This document shows positions 27,268 to 35,388 of a stretch of 64,000 nt of DNA, in pieces (position 1 is the stretch's first letter; the number at the start of each line of letters is the position of its first letter). The DNA is taken from the NCBI RefSeq assembly GCF_013031405.1, contig NZ_WPZY01000001.1:372001-436000 (forward strand), written 5' to 3'. Origin of the DNA: Ruegeria sp. HKCCD8929. GTDB lineage: Bacteria > Pseudomonadota > Alphaproteobacteria > Rhodobacterales > Rhodobacteraceae. Under the pieces are notes generated by a model. It saw only the letters and a program-made list of their open reading frames with translations. It was not told the DNA's origin and did no database searches. The translations under genes and the position numbers were made by a program.

Positions 27268-28976
27268 GCAATGAGAAACGCCGCTCGCAACACTGGTATG
27301 GAAAGCTCGATAGGGACGGGTTCATCCACCGCTCCTGGATGAAGAACCAAGGCTTTCCCGACCATGCCTTTGACGGCCGCCCCGTTATCGGCATCTGCAA
27401 CACCTGGTCCGAGTTGACCCCCTGCAACTCGGGTCTGCGCGACCTGGCCGAGGGTGTCAAACGCGGCGTTTGGGAGGCGGGTGGTTTTCCAGTTGAATTC
27501 CCGGTCATGTCGCTGGGCGAGACCCAGATGAAGCCCACGGCGATGCTGTTCCGCAACCTGCTGGCCATGGACGTCGAGGAATCGATCCGTGCCTACGGCA
27601 TCGACGGCGTCGTGCTTCTGGGTGGCTGCGACAAGACCACGCCGGGACAACTGATGGGCGCAGCGTCGGTCGATCTGCCAACTATCGTCGTCAGTTCCGG
27701 CCCAATGCTGAACGGCAAATATCGCGGGCAGGATATCGGCTCAGGTACCGATGTGTGGAAGTTCTCCGAGGCCGTGCGCGCCGGAGAAATGACCCTGCAG
27801 GATTTCATGAATGCCGAATCCGGCATGTCCCGCAGTGCCGGGGTCTGCATGACCATGGGCACGGCATCGACCATGGCCTCTCTGGTCGAGGCGATGGGGA
27901 TGAGCCTGCCCACCAACGCGGCTCTTCCTGCTGTGGATGCCCGCCGCATGGCGCTGGCGCATCTGACCGGCAAGCGGATTGTCGAGATGGTGGATGAAGA
28001 CCTCAAACCCTCGGATATCCTGACCAAGGAAGCCTTTGAAAACGCCATTCTGGCCAATGCCGCCGTTGGCGGATCGACCAATGCAGTCGTGCATCTGCTG
28101 GCGCTAGCCGGGCGTGTGGACGTCGAACTGACCTTGCAGGATTTTGAGATCGGCTCGAAGATCCCTCTGCTGGTCAACTGCATGCCTTCCGGCAAATACC
28201 TGATGGAGGATTTCTGCTACGCCGGTGGCATGCCAGTGGTTCTGTCCGAGTTGAAAGACCATCTGCGCCCGGCAATGACGGTTCTGAACAAGGATATCTC
28301 GGCCCACTACGAAGGCGCAGAATGCTTCAACCGCGATGTCATACACGCTTTCGATGCGCCAGTGAAACCGGCCGCCGGTTTGCGCGTGCTGCGCGGCAAT
28401 CTGGCGCCCAACGGAGCCATTGTGAAGCCCTCGGCCGCCACCGACACGTTGCTGGAAACCGAAGCCGAAGCTTATGTCTTTGACAGCATCGAGGACCTGA
28501 AGGCCAATATCGACCGGGATGACCTTCCGGTGACGCCCGAGACAATCCTTGTCCTCAAGGGTTGCGGCCCCAAAGGCTATCCCGGTATGCCCGAGGTCGG
28601 CAACATGCCGATCCCGAGGCGGCTGGTGAAGGAAGGCGTGCGGGACATGATCCGCATCTCGGACGCGCGCATGTCGGGCACTGCCTTCGGCACCGTGATC
28701 CTGCATGTCAGCCCCGAAGCTCAGGCCGGCGGCCCGCTGGCGCTGGTCAAGACCGGCGACCGCATCCGCGTCTCGGCCAGTCAGGGCGTACTGGAACTGC
28801 TGGTGGACGAGGCCGAGCTTGAGGTCCGCCGCGCCGCGTGGCAACCGGATCCGCCGCACTACACACGCGGCTATGCCAAGCTTTATGTCGACCACGTGCT
28901 GCAGGCGGATCAGGGGGCCGATCTGGACTTCCTCACCGGCAAGGACACGCGGCTGGTCACACGGGAGAGCCACTGA
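27264..28976 (+). CDS. IlvD/Edd-family sugar-acid dehydratase, probable galactonate dehydratase
   Basis: This 570-residue iron-sulfur dehydratase has the family signatures CDKTTPGQLMGAAS and SAGVCMTMGTASTMASLVEA, and the C-terminal APNGAIVKPSAA and DARMSGTAFGTVILHVSPE. Size and sequence place it in the pentonate/hexonate branch (arabonate- and xylonate-dehydratase-like), not in branched-chain amino-acid synthesis. With a sugar SDR, lactonase, DgoK and DgoA beside it, the likely reaction is D-galactonate to 2-dehydro-3-deoxy-galactonate. It replaces the enolase-type DgoD of enterics. Confidence 0.85.
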   Translation: MSNEKRRSQHWYGKLDRDGFIHRSWMKNQGFPDHAFDGRPVIGICNTWSELTPCNSGLRDLAEGVKRGVWEAGGFPVEFPVMSLGETQMKPTAMLFRNLLAMDVEESIRAYGIDGVVLLGGCDKTTPGQLMGAASVDLPTIVVSSGPMLNGKYRGQDIGSGTDVWKFSEAVRAGEMTLQDFMNAESGMSRSAGVCMTMGTASTMASLVEAMGMSLPTNAALPAVDARRMALAHLTGKRIVEMVDEDLKPSDILTKEAFENAILANAAVGGSTNAVVHLLALAGRVDVELTLQDFEIGSKIPLLVNCMPSGKYLMEDFCYAGGMPVVLSELKDHLRPAMTVLNKDISAHYEGAECFNRDVIHAFDAPVKPAAGLRVLRGNLAPNGAIVKPSAATDTLLETEAEAYVFDSIEDLKANIDRDDLPVTPETILVLKGCGPKGYPGMPEVGNMPIPRRLVKEGVRDMIRISDARMSGTAFGTVILHVSPEAQAGGPLALVKTGDRIRVSASQGVLELLVDEAELEVRRAAWQPDPPHYTRGYAKLYVDHVLQADQGADLDFLTGKDTRLVTRESH

Positions 28977-29743
28977 TGGAACAGATCGCAACCTTCCCGG
29001 ACCTGAACGGGGCCTCGATCTATATCACCGGCGGCGGCTCGGGCGTCGGCGCATCACTTACGGATGGGTTCATGGCCCAAGGCGCCAATGTTGGTTTTAT
29101 CGGGCGTTCCGATGCAAGTGCCTTCGTGGCGGAGATGGAGGCCAAGCACGGACGCGCCCCGCTGTTTATGCAAGGCGACATCACCGACACCGATCAACTG
29201 CGCGCCACGATGATGCAAGCCGCCGAGGCGCACGGGCCGCTCAAGGTGCTGGTCAACAACGCCGCCAACGACCAACGGCATACACTGGAGGAGGCAACGC
29301 CCGACTTCTGGGACTGGATGCAGGCGGTCAACCTCAAGGCCTATTTCTTCGCCTGTCAGGAGGCCGCCCGGCAGATGGCTGAGAATGGCGGCTCGATCAT
29401 CAATTTCAGCTCGATCAGCTACATGATGGGCAATGCGGGTTACCCGGCCTACACCACCGCAAATGCGGGCATCACCGGCATGACCCGGTCGCTCGCCCGT
29501 GAGCTGGGCCCGCAGAACATCCGCGTGAACGCGCTGGCGCCGGGCTGGGTTTTGACGCAAAAGCAGCTCGACCAATGGGCGACGCCCGAGGACCTTGCCG
29601 CGCATCTCGGGCGGCAATGCCTCAAGGAACATCTGGCGCCCGAGGACATGATTGCGCCGACCCTGTTTCTGGCCTCCGAAGCCAGCCGCATGATGACCGG
29701 GCAATGCATGGTGGTCGATGGTGGCGTTGTGACGACAGGATAA
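28976..29743 (+). CDS. SDR-family oxidoreductase, probable galactose dehydrogenase with altered catalytic site
   Basis: This 255-residue Rossmann-fold SDR has the cofactor motif ITGGGSGVGASL near residue 18 and NNAANDQRH near residue 91, with catalytic Ser146 and Tyr159. The Lys expected four residues after the Tyr is Asn163 (YTTAN, codon AAT at 29462-29464). Its operon position suggests oxidation of D-galactose to the lactone with NAD(P)+. The missing Lys raises the question of whether it is a natural variant, has reduced activity or has another role. The ATG shares one base with the dehydratase stop (TGATG). Confidence 0.85.
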   Translation: MEQIATFPDLNGASIYITGGGSGVGASLTDGFMAQGANVGFIGRSDASAFVAEMEAKHGRAPLFMQGDITDTDQLRATMMQAAEAHGPLKVLVNNAANDQRHTLEEATPDFWDWMQAVNLKAYFFACQEAARQMAENGGSIINFSSISYMMGNAGYPAYTTANAGITGMTRSLARELGPQNIRVNALAPGWVLTQKQLDQWATPEDLAAHLGRQCLKEHLAPEDMIAPTLFLASEASRMMTGQCMVVDGGVVTTG

Positions 29744-29746
29744 GGG

Positions 29747-30640
29747 ATGAGCGTGAACGCGGAATGGATTGCGGTAGATTGGGGCACGTCCTGCCTGCGG
29801 GCCTGGGCGATGCGGGGCGAAACTGCCGTGGCCGAAGCTGTATCCGGGAACGGCATGTCCCGATTGGGTCGCGACGGGTTCGAGCCAGCCTTGCTGGAGC
29901 TTGTCGGTGACTGGATCGGCGATGGCCCCGTTGACGTGATCGCCTGTGGCATGGTGGGTGCCCGGCAGGGTTGGGTCGAGGCGCCGTACAGTGCCGTACC
30001 CGCCGCGCCGCTTCCAGTGCCGCCGGTGCGAGTGCCGGACACAGGTCCGCGCTTGCGGGCGTATGTCGTGCCCGGCCTCAAACAGGTCAAACCGGCGGAC
30101 GTGATGCGTGGGGAAGAGACCCAGATCGCCGGGTTGCTCGCCCTAAACCAGAACTGGGACGGGGTGATCTGTCTGCCCGGCACTCACACCAAATGGGCGC
30201 AGATCAGCGCAGGTGAGGTGGTAAGCTTCCGCACCTTCATGACCGGTGAGCTGTTCGAGCTGCTGGGAAGCCAGTCGGTTCTGCGCCACTCGGTTGGCGA
30301 TGGTTGGGATGCGGATGCTTTTGTCGAGAGTGTGGATGACATGCTGTCGAAACCCGAAAATCTTGCATCCCGCCTCTTTGGTCTGCGTGCGCAGGATCTG
30401 CTTGAGGGGCAGGATCCCAACTTGGCGCGCGCGCGCTTGTCCGGGCTCTTGATCGGTGCTGAACTTGCGGCTGCACGGCCCTATTGGCTGGGCCAGCAAC
30501 TGGCCGTGATCGGTGCGCCTGGTATTGCCGAGACCTACGCCACTGCGTTGCGACAACAGGGGGCATTTGTCACTCTGGCCGACGCGCAGGACATGACGCT
30601 CGCCGGGCTGTCCGCGGCCCGCAATCTGCTGGAGAGCTGA
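29747..30640 (+). CDS. dgoK: 2-dehydro-3-deoxygalactonokinase
   Basis: This 297-residue DgoK-family kinase has IAVDWGTSCLRAWAM at the N-terminus (phosphate-binding) and CLPGTHTKWAQI in the middle, both characteristic. It phosphorylates 2-dehydro-3-deoxy-D-galactonate at C6 using ATP. It is 3 nt downstream of the SDR and 3 nt upstream of the aldolase. Confidence 0.93.
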   Translation: MSVNAEWIAVDWGTSCLRAWAMRGETAVAEAVSGNGMSRLGRDGFEPALLELVGDWIGDGPVDVIACGMVGARQGWVEAPYSAVPAAPLPVPPVRVPDTGPRLRAYVVPGLKQVKPADVMRGEETQIAGLLALNQNWDGVICLPGTHTKWAQISAGEVVSFRTFMTGELFELLGSQSVLRHSVGDGWDADAFVESVDDMLSKPENLASRLFGLRAQDLLEGQDPNLARARLSGLLIGAELAAARPYWLGQQLAVIGAPGIAETYATALRQQGAFVTLADAQDMTLAGLSAARNLLES

Positions 30641-30643
30641 GAT

Positions 30644-31249
30644 ATGAGCCGACCTATCATTGCCATTTTACGCGGCCTGCGCCCGGACGAGGCCGTGCCG
30701 ATGGCCGAGGCGCTGATCGCCGCCGGGATCGACCGGATCGAGGTGCCGCTGAATTCGCCCGAGCCGTTGCAGAGCATCGCCGCCATGGCACAGACCTGTG
30801 GCGACCGCGCCCTGATCGGCGCCGGAACGGTTCTGACCGTTAACGAGGTCGAGGCTGTGGCCGAAGCAGGCGGCAAGCTGATCGTCTCCCCAAGTTGCGA
30901 CACCGATGTCATCGCGCGCAGCCGGGCGCTGGGGCTGGAAAGCTGGCCGGGGGTATTCACCCCGACCGAGGCTTTTGCGGCGCTCAAGGCGGGCGCCTCG
31001 GGCCTGAAACTGTTTCCCGGCGCGGTGGCAGGGACATCGGGCCTGTCCGCCCTGCGCGCCGTGCTGCCAAAGGGCACGCAGGTTTACGCCGTGGGAGGTG
31101 CGGGGCCGGAGAATTTCGGTGAGTGGATCGCGGCCAGCGCGGATGGGTTCGGTATCGGGTCGGCGCTCTACAAGCCGGGTATGTCGGTGTCCGAGGTGGC
31201 CACTCAGGCCGCAAGGATCGTGGCGGCATATGACGAGGCGACCGCATGA
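30644..31249 (+). CDS. dgoA: 2-dehydro-3-deoxy-6-phosphogalactonate aldolase
   Basis: This 201-residue class I KDPG/KDPGal aldolase has RGLRPDEA with the substrate-binding Arg, [14 protein letters not shown] with the catalytic Glu, and the Schiff-base Lys in [12 protein letters not shown]. It cleaves KDPGal to pyruvate and glyceraldehyde 3-phosphate. Unlike the fused E. coli annotation, the dehydratase is a separate gene here. It overlaps the next gene by 4 nt (ATGA). Confidence 0.93.
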   Translation: MSRPIIAILRGLRPDEAVPMAEALIAAGIDRIEVPLNSPEPLQSIAAMAQTCGDRALIGAGTVLTVNEVEAVAEAGGKLIVSPSCDTDVIARSRALGLESWPGVFTPTEAFAALKAGASGLKLFPGAVAGTSGLSALRAVLPKGTQVYAVGGAGPENFGEWIAASADGFGIGSALYKPGMSVSEVATQAARIVAAYDEATA

Positions 31250-32106
31250 CCACGGTTTTCGACGACCGCGCCTGTGAGTTGGGCGAGGGGCCTCTGTGGC
31301 ATCCCGAGCGGCAGCAGCTGTTCTGGTTCGACATCATGGGCAAACAACTCTTGACCCGGAGGGGCGACCAGCAGGAAAGCTGGACCTTTGGTGAGCATGT
31401 CTCGGCCGCGGGCTGGGTGGATCACGACAGGCTGCTGATCGCCTCGGAAACCGGGCTGTGGCGGTTTGATATCGCCGACGGCTCGCGCGAGTTGGTTGTG
31501 GCGCTTGAGGCCGACAATCCTGTGATCCGCTCGAATGATGGGCGTGCCGATCCATGGGGCGGGTTCTGGATCGGCACCATGGGCAAGAACGCCGAAAAGG
31601 CGGCGGGTGCCATCTATCGCTATTACCGGGGAGAGTTACGGCAGCTAGTGCCGGGTATCACCATCTCCAATGCGATCTGTTTCGCGCCCGACCGGTCCTG
31701 CGCCTACTACACGGACACCACAACGCGCCGCATCATGCGATGGGCGTTGGAGGCCGAAACCGGCTGGCCTGTGAGTGAGGCTGAGACGTTCCTCGACCTG
31801 AACGATGCTGGATTGAACCCGGACGGCGCGGTTGTGGATGCCGAAGGCAGTGTTTGGGTTGCGCAATGGGGTGCAAGCCGCATTGCCGCATATACACCAG
31901 ACGGGCAGTTTCTTCGGGCATGTGAGTTTCCGGCGCAGCACACGTCCTGCCCCGCCTTTGGTGGGCCGGACCTGTCGACGCTCTATTGCACGACGGCAAG
32001 AGAGGGGCTGGATGCGCAGGCATTGGAGGCTGAACCGCGCAATGGCATGACCTTTGCCAGCGAACGAGCGGGCAAGGGTCAGGCGGAGCACAGGGTCATT
32101 CTATGA
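31246..32106 (+). CDS. SMP-30/gluconolactonase-family sugar lactonase
   Basis: This 286-residue six-bladed propeller protein has motifs [37 protein letters not shown] and [21 protein letters not shown], which carry the metal-binding Glu, Asn and Asp of the family. In this operon it probably opens galactonolactone to galactonate between the SDR and the dehydratase. It overlaps the neighbours on both sides by 4 nt. Confidence 0.9.
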   Translation: MTTVFDDRACELGEGPLWHPERQQLFWFDIMGKQLLTRRGDQQESWTFGEHVSAAGWVDHDRLLIASETGLWRFDIADGSRELVVALEADNPVIRSNDGRADPWGGFWIGTMGKNAEKAAGAIYRYYRGELRQLVPGITISNAICFAPDRSCAYYTDTTTRRIMRWALEAETGWPVSEAETFLDLNDAGLNPDGAVVDAEGSVWVAQWGASRIAAYTPDGQFLRACEFPAQHTSCPAFGGPDLSTLYCTTAREGLDAQALEAEPRNGMTFASERAGKGQAEHRVIL

Positions 32107-34025
32107 AACCGGAACTGGGTGTCTGTTACTACCCCGAGCACTGGCCCGAGGCCCGCTGGGCCGAAGACGCGCGGCTGATGATCGAGACCGGCCTGCGCTG
32201 GGTTAGGATCGGCGAGTTCGCGTGGAGCCGGATGGAGCCCGTGCCTGGCGAGTTGCAGCTGGACTGGCTGGATCGGTCCATCGAGACGCTGGGCGCGGCG
32301 GGGCTGAAGGTGGTGCTGGGTACACCCACCGCAACGCCACCGCGCTGGATGCTGGATCGTCACCCAGACATGCTTGCGGCGGATGCAGATGACCGCCCGC
32401 GCAAGTTCGGCTCGCGGCGGCATTATTGCTTCAGCCATCAGGGATACCGCGAGGAATGTGCACGGATCGTGGACATTCTGGGCGCGCGCTATGGGGCCAG
32501 CCCCCATGTGACCGCGTGGCAGGTCGATAATGAATATGGCTGTCACGACACGACCGTTAGCTACTCCGACGCGGCGGCTACGGCCTTCCGGCTCTGGCTG
32601 GCGGATCGCTACGGCTCGGTAGAGAAACTGAACGAGGCCTGGGGCAATGTGTTCTGGTCCATGGAGTATCAGTCCTTCGACCAGATCGACCCGCCGAACC
32701 TAACGGTGACCGAGGCGAACCCGGCCCATGTGCTGGCCTTCCGTCGGTTCAGTTCGGATCAGGTGGTGGCGTTCAATCGGGTGCAGACGGATGTGCTGGG
32801 TCGGCATACCGAGGCGCCATTGATCCACAACTATATGGGCCGTGTTCTCGACTTTGATCATTTCGAGGTCGGGGCGGATCTGGATATTGCCAGCTGGGAC
32901 AGCTACCCGATCGGGTTTCTCTCGGACCGACTCGAGGCAGAGGATGCGCACAAGCAGGCGTTCCTGCAACAGGGCGATCCGGACATGCAGGCTTTTCACC
33001 ATGATCTCTACCGCGCCGTGGGGCGCGGGCGCTGGTGGGTGATGGAGCAACAGCCGGGCCCGGTGAACTGGGCGCCGCACAACCCGGCTCCGCTACCGGG
33101 CATGGTGCGGCTGTGGTCGCTCGAGGCGGTGGCGCATGGGGCCGAGGTGGTCAGCTATTTCCGCTGGCGGCAGGCACCGTTCGGGCAAGAGCAGATGCAT
33201 GCCGGGTTGTTGCAGCCAGACGGGCGGTTCGCGCCGGGGCTGGCCGAGGCGCAGGAGGTCGCTGCGGTTCTGGAGCAACTGCCGGATCTGGCAACGGCCA
33301 GGGCGCAGGTGGCGATCCTGTTCGATTACCCGTCCGACTGGGCGTGGGCAACGCAACCGCAAGGGGCGGGGTTCGACTATTTCCGGCTGGTCTTCTCGGC
33401 CTACCGCGCCCTGCGCCGTGCGGGACTGTCGGTGGATATCCTGCCCAGCTCTTGTCGGGATTTCGAAGGCTATTCCCTGATCCTCGCCCCAGGTCTGGCT
33501 GAACTCGACAATTCGTTGGCGCAGGCGCTCAAGGATACATCCGGCCTTACGGTCATAGGACCCCGTAGCGGTGCAATCACCTCCGAGTTCAGCATCCCAG
33601 ACGCGGGCCGTCCGGGCATTGAAGAGTTCGACTGCCATGTGGATCTGATGGAAAGCCTGCCGCCCGCAGTCGCCAGGCCGGTGGTCGGAGGTGGCACGGT
33701 GCGGCATTGGTACGAGCGGGTGTCAGGTTCGGCGGAAGTTCCGTTCCGGTTCGAGGATGGTGCGCCGATGGCACTGGCAAAGCCGGGCCTGTGGTATCTC
33801 GCCGGATTTCCGGACGATGCCCTGTGGGACCGGATCGTGGCAGAGGCGGCAGAGCAGATGGGATTGACGGTGACCCGACTGCCCGAGGGTCTGCGCCGAA
33901 GGTCTCTGGGCGATCATTCCTTCGTGTTCAACTACGCCAACAGCACCGTTGAGTGGGAGGGGCACAGCTACGCACCTTGCGAAGTGGCCATCTGGCACAA
34001 GGGGCAAAGGCTGAACCTAAGCTAA
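32103..34025 (+). CDS. Beta-galactosidase, GH42 family (copy 2)
   Basis: This 640-residue cytoplasmic GH42 enzyme starts with the family GVCYYPEHWPE. Glu144 (WQVDNEYGCHD) is the expected acid/base, and Glu315 (VMEQQPGPVNW) the nucleophile. It is a clear paralogue of the copy at 1942-3900. It closes the galactoside operon, so it releases galactose from imported beta-galactosides for the De Ley-Doudoroff enzymes upstream. Its end converges with the membrane reductase gene. Confidence 0.94.
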   Translation: MKPELGVCYYPEHWPEARWAEDARLMIETGLRWVRIGEFAWSRMEPVPGELQLDWLDRSIETLGAAGLKVVLGTPTATPPRWMLDRHPDMLAADADDRPRKFGSRRHYCFSHQGYREECARIVDILGARYGASPHVTAWQVDNEYGCHDTTVSYSDAAATAFRLWLADRYGSVEKLNEAWGNVFWSMEYQSFDQIDPPNLTVTEANPAHVLAFRRFSSDQVVAFNRVQTDVLGRHTEAPLIHNYMGRVLDFDHFEVGADLDIASWDSYPIGFLSDRLEAEDAHKQAFLQQGDPDMQAFHHDLYRAVGRGRWWVMEQQPGPVNWAPHNPAPLPGMVRLWSLEAVAHGAEVVSYFRWRQAPFGQEQMHAGLLQPDGRFAPGLAEAQEVAAVLEQLPDLATARAQVAILFDYPSDWAWATQPQGAGFDYFRLVFSAYRALRRAGLSVDILPSSCRDFEGYSLILAPGLAELDNSLAQALKDTSGLTVIGPRSGAITSEFSIPDAGRPGIEEFDCHVDLMESLPPAVARPVVGGGTVRHWYERVSGSAEVPFRFEDGAPMALAKPGLWYLAGFPDDALWDRIVAEAAEQMGLTVTRLPEGLRRRSLGDHSFVFNYANSTVEWEGHSYAPCEVAIWHKGQRLNLS

Positions 34026-34031
34026 AATGCA

Positions 34032-34056
34032 GGAGCGGGTCGTATCGATCCGCTCC
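34032..34056. terminator. Hairpin between convergent genes, probable bidirectional terminator
   Basis: GGAGCGGGTCG (34032-34042) and CGATCCGCTCC (34046-34056) form an 11-bp stem with one G-T pair and a 3-nt loop, inside the 49-nt gap between the GH42 stop and the minus-strand stop. On the minus strand TTTT follows after a few bases. No T-run follows on the plus strand. Confidence 0.6.
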
Positions 34057-34074
34057 CACAGTGGTCAAACGGCT

Positions 34075-35388
34075 CTAGCTGTCCCAGATCGCGCCATAAG
34101 CCGGAATGCCGAGGCTTTCCATGTCATGCACGACCTTGCGCGTCAGCTTCTGGTTCGAGATCACGATCACCGCCTCGGCGTCGCTTTCACGCACCGCCTG
34201 CAAGGCCAGTGCCGACAGGTTGGGCTTGCCCTGCGCGTCAGTGTCCCAAATCAGGGGGGCTTCGGTATGCGCCTCGATCTCATCCACCAGCGCGTCACCA
34301 TAAGTCTTGCGGGGAGCCCGGGTGGACCAGATCAGCCGATTGGGCACATCGCCCGCCAGCAGATGCGGCAGGATCGGACCTATACCCGAGCCAGTGCCGA
34401 CATAGACCACCTTGCGGAACAGCACCTCGATCCGTGCCACGCCTGACGTGGTGATTCCCTTGACCCAGACCTTGTCCGGAGGATTGTCGATGAAGTGCCC
34501 CGTCCAGTCCCCTGCGCGGCTGATAGCCAGACGATAGCCAGGCCGGTCCGGGGACGGGATGTTGGCAAAGGAATGATACTCGCCAAAGGGGGTGTGGCTG
34601 ATCGCGTTCGAACTGCCGGGAAAGGGCGTGTCGCCATAGTCAAACCGCGCCAGCACGGCGTGGTTTGAGGGTTTCGCGATTTCCACATCCACCCGTTTCA
34701 GCGTCAGCCAAGGCGAGACGATGGACAGGGTAATCAGGCACAACATCCAGAAGGCCGGGGTCTGCATCAACTCTCCGCCCGTATCGCGCGTGATTGAGAC
34801 AGTCTGCGCCCAGAACAACCCCAGCACCGTCCAACCGACAAAGCGGTGGATCTTTTCGAACGTGTTGTGGAACCGCGCCCGGATGGGCCCGAGCGCCGAG
34901 ACGATCATGAGCGTCATCAGCACCACCATCACCACACTCAAACCCAGCGTCAGGTCCGAGGGCAGCGCGGCACCCGCCGCCCGGTTCGCCATCATCGCAA
35001 ACAGCAGGAACCCGAACCAGACTGTTCCGGCAACCGTGCCGCCGGAATGCAGCCCGCCGAAATGGAACACCTTGCCCGCGCCCCAGCGTATCCATAGCGG
35101 CCATGAGACCGGCACCCGGGTCGCCAGCCAGAAGAGCGCGTTCACCACCCGTTGCTGCCGGATCAGGATACCCATGCTGAGATTGATCAGCGCCATGTCC
35201 GCGATGGCACCCAGCGCATAGCCGTCCGCCGTGAACCAGCGCCCGTTGCGCAGGCCCAGGACAAACACGGTCAGGTTCACCATCGCCACCAGGAAGGCCA
35301 GACGGCGATACTCCATGAAAGCGGGATGCCGGGTGACCCGCCGCCAGTTGAGGGGGCGGGTTTCGAGATTGGTCGTCTGCGCGGTCAT
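34075..35388 (-). CDS. Ferric-reductase-like membrane flavoprotein with FNR-type NAD(P)H domain
   Basis: This 437-residue protein has about six hydrophobic segments in the first 230 residues. His109, His114, His174 and His181 are placed like heme ligands of ferric-reductase-like proteins (FHFGGLHSGG and FHNTFEKIHRFVGW). A soluble C-terminal domain follows, with YVGTGSGIGPILPHLL (about 329-344), a nucleotide-binding motif of ferredoxin-NADP reductases, and an aromatic-acid end (GAIWDS). It probably moves electrons from NAD(P)H through FAD across or to the membrane. Its ATG shares one base with the stop of the adenylation gene. The substrate is unknown. Confidence 0.75.
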   Translation of the reverse strand: MTAQTTNLETRPLNWRRVTRHPAFMEYRRLAFLVAMVNLTVFVLGLRNGRWFTADGYALGAIADMALINLSMGILIRQQRVVNALFWLATRVPVSWPLWIRWGAGKVFHFGGLHSGGTVAGTVWFGFLLFAMMANRAAGAALPSDLTLGLSVVMVVLMTLMIVSALGPIRARFHNTFEKIHRFVGWTVLGLFWAQTVSITRDTGGELMQTPAFWMLCLITLSIVSPWLTLKRVDVEIAKPSNHAVLARFDYGDTPFPGSSNAISHTPFGEYHSFANIPSPDRPGYRLAISRAGDWTGHFIDNPPDKVWVKGITTSGVARIEVLFRKVVYVGTGSGIGPILPHLLAGDVPNRLIWSTRAPRKTYGDALVDEIEAHTEAPLIWDTDAQGKPNLSALALQAVRESDAEAVIVISNQKLTRKVVHDMESLGIPAYGAIWDS

